A DNA stretch of 64,000 bases from Pyrrhosoma nymphula (Eukaryota; Arthropoda; Insecta; Odonata; Coenagrionidae), in assembly GCA_963573305.1 (NCBI GenBank), contig OY754329.1:65965084-66029083 (forward strand), given 5' to 3'. This document shows, one piece after another, positions 10,846-22,529 of the stretch (the first letter of the stretch is position 1; every line of letters begins with the position of its first letter). The notes below the pieces were generated by a model. That model searched no databases. It worked only from the letters and a program-made list of their open reading frames with translations, and was not told the DNA's origin. Both the position numbers and the translations under genes were made by a program.

Positions 10846-13600
10846 TAATCACTGCCAACTGTTCCTTATACAGCCTTTATATATTCTTCCACTTATTTTC
10901 ATGTCTGGTGTTCTAACACTCCCGGCTACATGCCCCTGAGGTTGCTTGCTGGGTAGTATGTGTATGAAGAGGCCAAGACCGACGCCGAATTTCTCTCCAT
11001 TCTCCTTAATTTCCAATTTAATCAATGCGTTGCCATACTCCCCCGACCTTAGAGAGTGCCCATTATGATCACTTTAACAGTAAAAGCATTAATATAACTG
11101 GCAGAAATTGTATTAATATGTTATTTTCCATTGCGTACGTAGAAGAATGAATACACTTAAAAATAACTAGGTTTGTATGAAAATATTAACAGTGACCTAT
11201 ATTTTATATAAAGCTTTTAGATGGAATAGGACTAGTACATTTTCAACAATGTAAAAAATGCGGGTCAAATCCCATCAGCTGTAGGTTAGTGGTGATCAGA
11301 TGAATTTATCATAAATTTCTCACCTCTTCTCTCATGAAACCACGTTTTACAGGAATGACATATTTTCCAGTTGCCTGTTTTAAAAGATGGGGTCCATTTT
11401 TGCCCGGATTCATAATATCTGCTTAAATATTTTCTTAGTATGGAAACAGAAGTTAATACATTCTCCCATTGCGAAGTAACGTATTCCCAAACTTTGTCTC
11501 TCCCTTCATTCCACAGAGTAGCATTTCAAGTACGCCATCACTCATGGCTTTAGCTGGATCTTTGTCTATGCGTTGAATGTTGCGAAAGATATAAAGAGAA
11601 AATCAAGAAATATATTTCTTTTCCCTAAGTAACAGAAACAAGGGGTCTATATGTTAAGTGCCACATCTTAAAAATTAAGAGAGACAATCTCAGTGCCGCA
11701 ATAGCAGACATTAAGATGAACCGGCACTCACTCTTTAATATTTCTGCAAGAGATTCACCATGGATATTGATATTTGATGTGCAGTGAATGATGAATGAAT
11801 TCATTCTCACACCAAACGATTCAATTTGGCCAAAAATTCTTGACTTGGAAAATAATGAGGATCAGAAGGACAAGATAAAATAGTAGGTAACTATTTCGCA
11901 ATGCTGAGGAGAAAATATTCCCTGCAGGCATGTCAAAATTATTACTCTTCTGCAGCAATAATGCGAAAAACTTGAGGACTTGAAAGGCAACAACAGATAA
12001 AGTCGCCATTATGAATGATCAAAAAATATGAATGTGAGCGTCAGGGTGAATATGACTTACTATGAATCTATCCTGATATATGAGCTACAGCAATCACTCA
12101 TTTTCCGAAAATTAGATATGTAAACTTTCAAAATATTAGGTACTCTAGCTCATCCCTGTACTTCTGACATTTCTGTTACAATTTCTGTGTAAGTGTTTCA
12201 GTTTAATGATTTTCATTTCGTAGCCGAATATTGAAGAAATTTTCCTTGCAGTTAAGTTTCGTATCACAGAAAGGGTCTTCACTTCTTACCGTGGGAACTG
12301 AGGTCTAACTCTGAAAGAGCGCATCCATAAGAATGTGTCCCCTCGCCGTATTTATACAAATATTCCACTGAGGAGTTCTATTGGAGACCGTCGGAGGAAA
12401 TTAATAGAGAGGGCACGGGTAGTTCTCCTTTGCATCTCCTCATCCCCTCGTGCCAATGCAAAGCGTCAACGCCGAATCAAAATGGAGAGATTGCAGTGAT
12501 AGGATAGCAAGCGATATTGCCTATGGAATAATTGCCCATTCATTTCTGCCAGCCAACACGCTATGAGGACATGAATGATAAATTAACCGGTTGTTATATG
12601 CTCTTTAATGAGTAAGTTCATAGAGTTATTAATATAATGTTTTTGAATAAATGCAACTCATATTCAAGAAATTAAACTTTTATATTAGATCTAACTACAC
12701 ATCTCAGCATGTTTTCTCCCGTAAGATTGATTGGAAGAGGGGTTTTTAAAAGTAAAAACTCAATGGATAGAAGATCCAGCAGATTTTAACATTAGAAAAA
12801 TATATTCTCTTTCTAATTCTTCCATCATAATTATCCATTAATTGAAACCTGAAGGACCACGCATTCCATTTGATTTTAACTTATTACCGTAAGACTGATG
12901 ATGGAATCATGATTTATACCCCACTCTCTCGCGGAAATTTAACCAGTACATTAATACGACAAGATGTTTAACATTCTCCTTAGGGAATAATGATTTTTTC
13001 AAAATATTATTATAAATTTTACATACTTAGAGCACTACACCTCAATTCCATGGATGAATTTCACGTTCAAAATTAGCATATTATTTCCTATCTTTATAAA
13101 TATTATCTTTCTTGTCGCATCATTCAGCAATGGTATTGTTTTTCAAGTAACTTCCATTGAAGATTATAAATATGCCCATCATTGCATCACACCTAATCGC
13201 CCGATGGGGTTTTATTCCACGTGAGTAGCCTAATCTAAAATTCTTCAAGGCCGAAGGGCATGCAAGAGCGCAGACACGCAAAAGGGATTTTCGTCCTTTG
13301 GGGAGAACCCCGAATAACTTTTCCCATCCCGGCCATTCAATTTCCTGAATTTCTTGGCAGGGAAACCGCGTCGTTTCAGAATTCATTGGCAGTGGTTCCT
13401 GTTACCGTCCTCCCCCTTGTCTTCCGCCCTCTCCCTCCCACTCATCAATCTATTCCCCGTCCCTAATAATATCTCTCAACTCACACCGATTCAAGCCGTA
13501 CGCTCTCTTTCTCCTTCGGTTCATCTCCGCTTCCGATTCCGACGCACTCCCTCCCCGCCCTCTGTGGTCCACGGTCGGTTATTTGGAGGAGGCGACCAAT
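10846..13600. other. Unassigned AT-rich DNA
   Basis: No gene or mobile element recognised. Short open frames (61-88 codons) lack known motifs. The last part, 13250-13600, turns pyrimidine-rich and ends near a TGACGTCA site at 13606-13613, a CRE-type octamer, with no other promoter features that I can support. Confidence 0.4.
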
Positions 13601-13621
13601 GAACTGACGTCATTTGCGCCA

Positions 13622-14165
13622 TTAAAGGTAGTTTGAGCGAAATATATCTTCACCTACAATTTCATAAATTTGACCACATTTTTAAATAAAACTCATCTTC
13701 ACAATTATATCAAAATATTAACCCCTTTCCGTACTGCTTTTCGAGCAATTTGCCTAAAAAATAATCTGTTTTACATGGGACAGATTACGGTTGTGCGCTC
13801 CAGAGGGATTTTATAGAAATAAATATGAATTTCTAATGATTATATATTACGTCAAAATACTAACGGTGTGTATTTTGTATGTTTTATCAACTATTTATGA
13901 AATATGATCAATTACTCAACGAAGTCATTTTAACAGATTCGAAAAAAGACGATCAGTTATAAAGGCTTTTTCACCGCGAGACGTGGAAAATCATTCAAAT
14001 TAGAGACTGATAAAATTTATTGTGAATTTTCATATATAATAACATTTTTGCTTCATTAATATTACAATAACTACTTTATACTTCTTACAGACACTGAAAT
14101 AAAAATAAAATGCGATTACGTTCTTCGGTATGAACTAAGGAAAAATCTCACTCAAACTACCTTAA
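13622..14165. mobile_element. TTAA-ended MITE, copy 1
   Basis: The left end TTAAAGGTAGTTTGAGCGA and the right end, inverted TTAAGGTAGTTTGAGTGAGA, form terminal inverted repeats of about 19 bp on a 544-bp non-coding element. The interior shares blocks with 48.7-49.25 kb: CGAGCAATTTGCCT, TGTTTTACATGGGA and GCGCTCCAGAGGG. TTAA at both ends suggests a piggyBac-like or similar TTAA-targeting transposase, supplied from elsewhere. The family is not known to me by name. Confidence 0.7.
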
Positions 14166-14194
14166 GGATAGGTGGGTGGGTTGGTAATAGTATT

Positions 14195-14490
14195 GCCGCG
14201 AGGCTTGAGACTTTCTCGCCTCGTCTCGTCCACTCAGTCATGTATTCGCTACGAGACTCGAGCCGAGACTAGGGTCAAAAATGTAGGGCGAAACGATACT
14301 GGGGGACAAAATTCTAGACGTGACCGGAGACGAGACTGGAGTAGAAATTTTGACACTAGACTCGAGACAAGACTAGGGTAGAAAATTCAAGACAGGACTT
14401 GAGACGAGACCGGGGTCAAAACATTCAAGACGAGACTCGAGACTTGAGAAAAGACTGGGTTGGAAAATTCGATACCAGACCAAGGTCAAA
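14195..14490. repeat. Degenerate minisatellite, about 45-55 bp unit
   Basis: Units built on GAGACGAGACTGGGGTAGAA and followed by ATT...GAC recur roughly five to six times with substitutions and small indels. The open frames here (14172-14381 and 14399-14689) encode R/D/T-rich text such as ETRAETR. They are a consequence of the repeat, not a gene. Confidence 0.75.
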
Positions 14491-14699
14491 TATCCCCCAT
14501 ACTCCAATTCCCTCCCATCATAAGATAGACCGCCAGACTCCACCACATTCGGAGACACTAGAAGCTGTCTCGGGCACGACTGCGGTTATAAAACAGCCGA
14601 GACTTTTGATTCAGCCCGTCTTCGGTGTAAGGAGTCCGGGGGACAGTTCAAACGATCCACCCGATCTATCTTCCTGCCAGTGTGGTTAGATTATCGGCT

Positions 14700-15090
14700 T
14701 CCGCCCTCCGTGGTGTTAATGGTTCTCCTCTCCTCTTCGTCTGATTGAGGTGGACCGCGTTTTTCTTCAGTTACGTTGAGCGTTAGACACGGCCTGAGTA
14801 AAAGATCAATGTGTAATGGCTGGAATAGTTTCCCCTCACTACAATGCATTTATGTGATCTTGGACTGCAAGCCCAAAATGTGACCTCACAACGCATAGCA
14901 ATTTAATCGGTAAGCGTTTCGAAAGCATTGACCAAAAACGCAAACAGGTATTAGATTATATGATACAGAAATTCATAAACCCTAAAGAACTTATTTTAAA
15001 ATTTCAGTATTGAACATTTTTGATAGTAAAATCAATGTGTACTCATCCTTCAAACAAATATATTAAATAATGACTGCTGGCGATGTTATG
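14700..15090. other. Unassigned DNA
   Basis: No gene or repeat recognised in this stretch. Confidence 0.4.
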
Positions 15091-15097
15091 CTTTACC

Positions 15098-15135
15098 TAC
15101 AAACGTTTCGACACAGCTACATTCATGCGTAGAAG
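15098..15135 (-). ncRNA. Hammerhead-like relic
   Basis: The minus strand has GCATGAATGTAGC, TGTGTCGAAACGTTTG. The CGAAACGTT part matches the hammerhead GAAA plus ACGT stem III. The CTGATGA core is reduced to CATGA. Inactive if real; this is one of the weaker calls. Confidence 0.3.
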
Positions 15136-15139
15136 ACAT

Positions 15140-15880
15140 CCGCATGGTCAGTCGTGCGAGGAAGAATTTAACTCTTCCTCCACAAACTCTCCGAGTCGTG
15201 CATTCCCATACATGTACATGGACCATTTGCATCCGTTAACTTAACTGGGGTGTCCCATAACTTATCCCACAAAAGGATATACATTCCAAATCTCCGTATA
15301 GTGCCCGCTGCCATCTCTAAAAGATGCCAACCCCTCTTAAGGAGGCTCCGCCGTGAAAATGTGAGACATTACTAAGACTAAATTCCACCTTTTGCCTTGT
15401 ACTGTAAAAACAATACTTTCACTGATGACATTCAATGTCATTTATGAGGTCAGATATAAGAAACAAAATGTGTAGAGCATTTGACGATTCAATTTTTAAT
15501 GAACTTCTTTCCGACCGTATGAGCTGACTATAGCGCCATTTCTCAAACATTCTGGTCTAGTATTTCTTGAATTTCATTGAACTTACACATTTTTATTTCA
15601 ATACCTGTAGTTTGTGGTGCTAATGACTCAATAACTAAGATGGACTAGTGTCTATATTTCATTACCATACTTTGAGTATTTGCTTCGTGTTAACTGTTTT
15701 AAGCGAAAACGTCATTATATCAGGTTGGCAAATATGTACTACTTTTCCCCATGTTTTACCCAATCTTGCATTAAACCTCATTTAATTTCGCAAAAAAGTT
15801 GCGGGGAAGGGTAAAATTTGGTCGTTTTTGTCAAATAGAGGGCACAATTATCTTTAATTAGCCAGAATATCAGATCATTG
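15140..15880. other. Unassigned DNA with an inverted end of a dispersed repeat
   Basis: At 15414-15433 the sequence ACTTTCACTGATGACATTC is the reverse complement of the start of the repeats at 16.72 and 18.42 kb. The homology does not extend far. Nothing else was recognised. Confidence 0.4.
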
Positions 15881-16149
15881 AAAATGAAGTCACTTTACGG
15901 TGGAACCACCTCAACCGCAAGCTCTCCTCGACTACATCCCTCCACATCTTTGAAAAATAAAATCTCATCAACTCCCTCAAACTCACTAACTCAACTCAGA
16001 TGACAATTTGGCCACCCAAAACCCCAATTAAGTTGTTTTGGATTCATTGAGCTGCCCAAGGTCCCCGTGCTCCAGTGCTCTCTGGGTTTGTTTTCTTCTC
16101 CTTACTTCGATTTTGGCCGTCCAATCATCATTGGTCGTTCAATCCTAAG

Positions 16150-16365
16150 ATTGGTTGACATCAGCCCTCCACTCATCCCTATCTAATCTATTGGCCTTCT
16201 TCCTGGGACTTTTCTCTATATTTTTCCTTCAATTATACTCTTCACAAACCTATTGTGCCACAGGGTGAGCCCCAATACATCTGGTTCTACTATTCTGTAT
16301 AGTGTTCTATATGGTTCTTTCCTCATCTACTTTTCTGTATACTACTTCAACTCTTATTTTATCTG
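16150..16365 (-). pseudogene. RT C-terminal tail fragment
   Basis: Read on the minus strand with stops ignored, the text runs HNRFVKSIIEGKI, then KVPGRRPI and RDEWRADV. This is the pattern of the last part of endonuclease-reverse transcriptases, normally IVEGRIEGKRPRGRPR followed by a W near the end. The fragment is short and broken by stops. The family beyond 'RTE-like' cannot be told. Confidence 0.55.
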
Positions 16366-16720
16366 TTTCCCGTCGAAGGGCCAAATAAATAAATAGCCGT
16401 ATTACATGATTGTCTAAATATCACGTAAAATAACCCAACGCATTCATTTTCGTCTCTTATAATCCGCTTCTTCCTTCTCTCTCCAGTAGTTTTCATAAAT
16501 TTGCTTCGTTTTTTCCTCCTCTGTTCCTTTCGGAAGTAATTTCTTTTCTAAATTTTATTCTTAAAGACAACGTTTTGAGTTATATTTTAATTGAATAAAG
16601 GCGGGTTGAAGCCTTAACGGTTCGGGGTGTATGCTTTTGTACTAGTGGGGCAATGCAGCGCGGGACGATGGCCAGGTGGGGAAACTAAACCGCGGCTCAT
16701 TACACACGTCATATTTGTTT

Positions 16721-16940
16721 TCAATAAAGGAATGTCATCAGTGAAAGTAGTATATTTTAAACTACACAAACTCAATGATTGAACTCAATATTTGTTTGGA
16801 CTGATTCGTTGGAACCTTATTATAATAAATCGTGATTACTACTGCCATTTCACTTACTCCGCGCGTTTGTAATGGCTTCTAATTGAAAGAACGTTGGAAG
16901 AAACCACCGTTTCTCTTTGATTGGCCAACTTTAGGTGGCG
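16721..16940 (+). repeat. Dispersed repeat B, copy 1
   Basis: About 220 bp, starting AAAGGAATGTCATCAGTGAA and ending GATTGGCCAACTTTA, shared with 18416-18641 on the same strand at high identity by eye. Non-coding, with no terminal inverted repeat in either copy. It could be a SINE-like body or a MITE fragment. Confidence 0.7.
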
Positions 16941-16949
16941 TAGGGAAAA

Positions 16950-18400
16950 TGCAAACACAACATACAACGATATACGATAAGATGTGCGTGAACATTACTA
17001 TAATATATTTACGACTTTCATGTGGAAAGTATGTATAAAATAAGACTAAATTTAATAAATTTAATCTGATCCACGAGAGAGATCAACACTATTGAAACAA
17101 ATTTTACTTAGTAAATTGTACCTTAAGTTATGATTTATAAGAAAAGAAACTTTATTTGCTCGATAAAGTGATATAAGAGAGCGTTTCATGAAAATAACAC
17201 GGTATAAAGGTAATGAAGAGGTGGAAGAAATAAGTGAAAAATGTATGTCTGAATTGATTATGGTACATGAAGGGGACTTTCCAGACAAAGGATTCCATCT
17301 TCAAAGTAACAAAATAGCTTATTTGTTTAATTTAATGAATTTTATAAGCTATTCATACGAAAAAACACTATTGGAAAGAATTTCCAAATTTTTCCCCACA
17401 ACAAGTTCAACCACCTATGGATTTCTTATGATTAGTGGAAGTTAAGTGATAAAGCCATTGGATATTTTCAAACCAAATGTCACTTTTGGCGAGGGAATTG
17501 GTGACTACGTCGCGAGTTCCGCATTGGAAACCCTTTTTCCTTCACACTTTCCTGATAAAAACATTGGCCGTTATGCATTTATTTACGCGTACTCAGTCCT
17601 CTTCATCTAAAAGTATAGACCTTCCCAACCTTGAGTGAGCCATAATTTTGATGCCTTCCAGTTTTTATTTGGCGCAGAGTATGAGGTAATACATTCGGAA
17701 GAGCTGAAAGTTTGCGACCCAGTTAAGGGTTTGTGGGTACCGTAAAAGTATAAAAGAGGCCCGAGAAGAAATGGCCAAAAGATTTGCGAAATTATATATT
17801 GGGACAGAGAGCACCTTACAGACTGGCACACTAATGGTGGGTCTCTTCTAAGTAAACTCCCTCCTTGAAAAACCCTTCACTCAAGCCTCCAAGAAGTCTT
17901 ATTCTAAGAACCCCAAGAAAAAAGACCACTATGCACTTCCCACCGTTCCACTCTCTCCGGCTTTATCGCCCTCCTTAAAGCCCGTTCGCATCAAACGTAA
18001 GAGCATAGCGTATCTTAACTCAGGCTGAAATTGTTCGCGCCTTCATACCAATGATGAGAATACGTAATGAATGAATACTAAGGGTACCAACCAACGTAAT
18101 TTCAACGTAATGTTCAAGAAATAACTCTTATTTACAATTGAGCAAGATATTTTTTACAGCAGCAACCTTCTGGGTTAAACTTTGTTTAGAACGCGCGTTA
18201 AAACTTTTCTACAAGGAAGTTAATGGAAATTAATTGAAACCACAAATCCAGCTTTGTTTTGAATTATTAGCAACTAGCTTCTGGAACTAAGGTCAAAATG
18301 CCTTAGTTCAATAGAAATGGCGCTGCAGTCGTCTCTTATGGCTGGGAAAAGTGTTCATCAAAAGAAATATTCGCCGAATAAATTGCATATATTCCACCTT
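16950..18400. other. Unassigned DNA between repeat B copies
   Basis: Open frames of 75 and 85 codons overlap on opposite strands at 17061-17445 without recognisable domains. Nothing else was found. Confidence 0.4.
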
Positions 18401-18415
18401 CACTCTATATTTTTT

Positions 18416-18641
18416 GAACAAAGGAATGTCATCAGTGAAAGCAGTATATTTTAAACTATAAAAACTCAAAGGATGAATCTAATATTTGTTTGGACTCACA
18501 CATATTCGTTGAAACCTTAATATAATAAGCCATGATTACTTCTGCCATTTCACTTACTCTGCGCTAGTGAAATTGAATGGCTTCTAATTGAACATTGGAA
18601 GAAACCACCGGTTCCCTTTGATTGGCCAACTTTACTTGGCT
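18416..18641 (+). repeat. Dispersed repeat B, copy 2
   Basis: Second copy of the repeat at 16.72 kb in the same orientation, with small indels such as an extra CACACAT after TTTGGACT. It keeps the closing GATTGGCCAACTTTA. The two copies differ enough to rule out a recent duplication. Confidence 0.7.
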
Positions 18642-18649
18642 GGAAGCGG

Positions 18650-19778
18650 TTATCGCTACTCATTGACTGCACATTTTAATATTTTTTCAAATTAGTAAAA
18701 TTTCTTGTGCCACATTTCAATAAAGCGCATCTGTGTATTCGGTGGAACTTATCATGCATGCAGTGATAGAAATTAAATAGGTGGTGTATTTTAAGTGTGT
18801 TTTTATAATATACTGTGTGGAAATTTACCAATATTGTTTTATTTGAAATGGACATAAAGTATTTCCACAAATTTAAGCCTGATACGCTTTTACACAAATG
18901 ATACATGAATTACATTCTCCATATTCTCCAATATTAAAGCATGTTTTGCCTGAGTTTTTGGCCCCTTATTTTATAAATTTAGGTGAAAATTACTTTTAAT
19001 GGTTTTCCGAATGGCGTAAAACCTTGATATTATTTCATAGTAACCACCATAGTAATATAAACTATATAATTTCGCGTTATGAAGACATCTGTACATGCGT
19101 TATCGAATTATGGAATGATAAAGTTGTGACGCTGAATAGCACTGAATCGCCAAAAAACCAAATCGGTCGAATGCTATTTTTTCCAATTTTATCCATGCAT
19201 TCGTAGGTAGATAGCTATAATAAAGACACATATGCAAAGCTTCACGCGTCTGTGCATCGGCAAAAATCGAACCCAACCACCTAATAGAGATGATTAACAG
19301 ACGATGGAGAGCCATCTTCTGACGTCATCTACTTACGACACGTTTTGAGCGCTCTCTGACTCACGTGATGAAGCTCGACTTAAGTTACGTTTTGAATTAT
19401 CATCCTATGTTCAATGAAAACGAACCTTTATCCTTTGTATCCTTCTAAAAAAATACGACAAGTCTCTTCCCCACCGATCCATTTTTTACTGCTTTATATA
19501 ACCCCCTATTTATCCCCGCTCTTGAGTTATGGCATCGCCTAAAGGTGGAAGCACTGGAAATCGTCACCAACCGGGATCCCATTCAGGAGACGGAGTGCCG
19601 TCCTTGCCTATTAATCTATGGAAATGGGCAGAAATAGATTCAGAGAGACTTAAACTAAATGATCGTTCACATTGAACTCAAGAACGTAACTTAATCGTGG
19701 GATATCGATCGAAGGTTTCTCACGAGACAGAAACGGACGACGGCGTTCAGCTTTACGTAGGCTTCCTTTCAAGTACGT
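18650..19778. other. Unassigned DNA
   Basis: Nothing recognised. A TGACGTCA-like site (CTGACGTCATC) lies near 19320. Open frames of 60-76 codons have no known domain. Confidence 0.4.
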
Positions 19779-20052
19779 TAGGGTGTCTTTGCACTGGCAA
19801 GTTACTTCCGCAAGTTTCTTCTGCAAGAGCTTGCGGGGAATCTCACTCTGGCCAAAAATGTTTTACAAATTAATGGGGACACAGAATGGTTGCTGTTTAC
19901 ATTGGCAACAAGACGCTTCGGCAAGCGACTAGCTGAAACCTTTAAAAGGCTTGCAAGCTGGCTTGAAGTGATATTTAAAACTGCATTGACGTCAAAAGTC
20001 GCTTGCTGCAAGTAATTTGCACAATGAACTTTCCAGTGTAAATCCACATTTA
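19779..20052. mobile_element. Foldback MITE, copy 1
   Basis: Begins TTAGGGTGTCTTTGCACTGG and ends with the inverted partner CCAGTGTAAATCCACATTTA. The interior is self-similar, with CAAGTTACTTCCGCAAG and CTTGCTGCAAGTAATTTGC. The left 70 bases match the reverse complement of the right end at 35.85 kb (shared TACTTCCGCAAGTTTCTTC and GCTTGCGGGGAAT), so the two are opposite-strand copies of one family. No coding capacity. Confidence 0.75.
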
Positions 20053-20059
20053 CGAGTGA

Positions 20060-20435
20060 CGAGATAATCAGGGCCAATTTTTGTCAGTTTTGGTAAAACG
20101 GAGTACTAACCGGTTGCGAAGTAGCTGTATATTTCATGTTTTATATTCAAAATATAAATATTCCAAAAAACATATGGAAAATTACTGCCTCGAGAAGGTT
20201 AATTATGTTATTTTTAAGTGAAAAAGTAAGATGCACAATCAGGAACACTGAAAATTTGTAAATATTGAAAAAAATCTCTCCTCTGATTGACTGCCGTCCG
20301 CGTAGCGTGACGGAAAGGTTGAGACTTTGACAAGGTTTGCTCATCGTTGATTATAATTTCGCGCTGTTACAATAAAGTGACTTAGCTTCTATTAACAGCA
20401 TTTTCAAAACCAGCCAATAAGAATACCTCTCCTTT
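20060..20435. other. Unassigned DNA
   Basis: Nothing recognised beyond AT-rich sequence. Confidence 0.4.
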
Positions 20436-20439
20436 ACCG

Positions 20440-20755
20440 TTAAAGTAGTTTGAACGAGACATAACTCCGCATTAAATTCGATAAATTTTGCTTCTTTAAG
20501 AAGAAAATGATTTCATATTTCCATTAATGCTAAGATGTCAGGCACTTACTGTGCTACTTTACTAGTTATTTGCAGAAAAATAAAATCAGTTTTCATTGGA
20601 CGGCCATGCGCTCCAGAGAGGCTTGCTTTAAAAAAACGAGAACCTCAAGAAGCACGGATCGCGTCCGAAATTTCACGGTGTTTACCTAATTCATTAGCTT
20701 TATCAAATATTTTTGAAAATAAATATATTACAAACCGTGACATATCTTAAAAAAT
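20440..20755 (+). mobile_element. TTAA-ended MITE, decayed copy
   Basis: Starts TTAAAGTAGTTTGAACGAGA, matching the termini of the MITEs at 13.6 and 48.7 kb. It keeps interior blocks such as ATTTGCAGAAAAATAAAATC, CATTGGACGG and GCGCTCCAGAGAGG. The right terminus is missing, so the copy is truncated or too diverged to recognise. Confidence 0.5.
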
Positions 20756-20759
20756 AGCA

Positions 20760-21165
20760 ACAAAACCTTCCATTAAACCTTCAATAAGGAAAAACGCGGC
20801 CTAAAGTGCGTTCTAGATAATCAGGGTAGAACAGAAATGTAGCCTATTAGTAAACACATTCAATACCGCTTGGGGAAGGGAATCACTCGATCAAGGAATC
20901 CATGATGGTGGCCTTTGTTCCAATCATATGATCGTGAAGACATTTTTTACTTTTCATTTATTTCTAACCAAATCAGTATATTTCAACTGAGCTATTATCT
21001 TAAACGCACGGTCGCATACCATTGACTTTGGAATGCCTTGGTTGCATTATCTTTGTTTTGCAATGAGTGGCTTAAACAATTATCAGCAGATTTCATTATA
21101 TAAAGCAAATCGCAGATTTCATTTTCAATCTGACTTGGTATCTAGCTCGTAGAAATCGCAGTAAT
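20760..21165. other. Unassigned DNA
   Basis: Nothing recognised in this stretch. Confidence 0.4.
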
Positions 21166-21169
21166 CACT

Positions 21170-21960
21170 CAATTTAAGTAACACGTGCAAGAAACTAGTT
21201 GGTCTTCTTCCAAGTGGGAGAGAGAGAGATAGGAAGCGTTCAATTTTGGCGTTCGGAAACTGCAAGAGAGAGTGAGCACTCAAGTTCTGGCGGAGAGAGA
21301 ATATAGTTATCCACCTTTTCTGGCTGGATGGAACTTTTTCGGGAGTTTGATGGACGGGCGGACCGTGATAGCTGACCGTTCTCCGTGGAAGGGTGAGCGG
21401 AACAGGAGGAGAGAGGAAGGATGTTTTTACGTCCGCGCATCCACTGGCACGGACCCAGCACATACCCCTGACGCACACACCTCCACCATTTTCCACCCCC
21501 TCCCCCAACCAACCCCTTTGCCGAATCCTGCCCAAAATCTCCCTTCTTCATCCCGCGGCCACCGTTCCCAAAAGGGCCGAGCTCGCCGTCGGCTACTACA
21601 GCGCGTACGTACGGTAAGCGGTTGAGAGAGTTGAGTGCCTTTGAGGGGGGGGGTTAAGAGGGCGCACTTCTGCTTTTGAAATGCCGGGCGCTGGGTTGAT
21701 GAGATTGGAAACGCGCAGGCGCTTTCGCCTTTCCCGTTGTGAATGTTCGCCATGAGCGGAGAAGGTATGGGACGTATGGAAAAATATTCTCTCAGCACGC
21801 AGTGACCAGAAACAGTTGACGGAGACATTCATTGATGTATTCCGGAGGTCTGCTTGGTGGATTAATTCTATTTTCCATTGCTTGGAAGCGACCGACAACT
21901 GAGGTCATTTGCACCATGGTGGAAAAGTGGGTGGCTTGGAAATGGTTATCAACGGATCAG
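21170..21960 (+). promoter_or_regulatory. CpG-dense block, candidate promoter or first exon
   Basis: In a generally AT-rich window this block is markedly rich in GC and CpG, especially 21340-21620, where CpG occurs about every 10-15 bases. A splice-donor-like TACGTACG followed by GTAAGC puts a possible exon end at 21613. The open frame 21393-21617 leads into that site. Its last codons (PKRAELAVGYYSAYVR) mostly end in G or C, as expected of coding DNA, but no family is recognised. Longer minus-strand frames (133 and 136 codons) overlap it and look like compositional by-products. It could equally be a GC-rich repeat. Confidence 0.35.
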
Positions 21961-21964
21961 AGGA

Positions 21965-22285
21965 TAGGTGGAGTAAAATCCGGCATCGGCCAAAGACACT
22001 CTTAACGAAAGAAGCCAAGGGGAACTAAGTTTGATATCCCATGCTACGGACGAAGTAATATACTTCTGGTGCTCTCCACAAAGGGCTTAGTTAGGGTTCG
22101 GAATTCCAATGAAATATGTATGCAATCCAGAGAATCGGACCGGGACCCGTAATTTTCAAACCGGAATAGCAACAATCGAGACATTAGAATTTATTTGACT
22201 TTATTTACCCATTACCGAGCGTAAATTCCGTGAAACATGTCTGTATATACCAGCATGACATAGGAAACTTTAGGATTAGCTTGAA
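21965..22285. other. Unassigned DNA
   Basis: Nothing recognised. Confidence 0.35.
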
Positions 22286-22289
22286 TTAG

Positions 22290-22520
22290 TTGACCACCAA
22301 CTCTCTATTCTAAACATACATCATAATAAATAAACTGAATCTGTTTCATTGCTCGACTCTCATCATTTATCTCAACATTACCAAACCAACGAGGCATGCT
22401 CCTTTTCTACATGTCCGCTACCATAGCATTCATTATACACAACTTCATTATCCACTCATTTCTAACCCTATCCCTACTAATTTTACCGCAAACCCTTCTC
22501 AGATATAACTCATACCCACT
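22290..22520 (-). pseudogene. RT C-terminal tail fragment
   Basis: On the minus strand one frame reads RVCGKISRDRVRNEWIMKLC, then after a stop KRSMPRWFGNVEINDESRAM. This matches the region after the reverse transcriptase thumb of RTE/jockey-type elements (usual form CGVTRRDRVRNERV...LRWFGHVERM). No palm motif is present. The fragment represents only the tail of the second ORF. Confidence 0.7.
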
Positions 22521-22529
22521 TTATTTTTG

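Noticed and set aside
14172..14689. R/D/T-rich open frames as a protein gene
   Set aside because: The frames are produced by the underlying minisatellite.
15414..15455. CTGATGACATT hairpin on the plus strand
   Set aside because: The CTGATGA belongs to the inverted end of repeat B, whose other copies lack any GAAA element at the right spacing.
21125..21828. Minus-strand frames of 136, 103 and 133 codons
   Set aside because: They overlap one another and the plus frame in a GC-rich block where stops are rare. No domain is visible.
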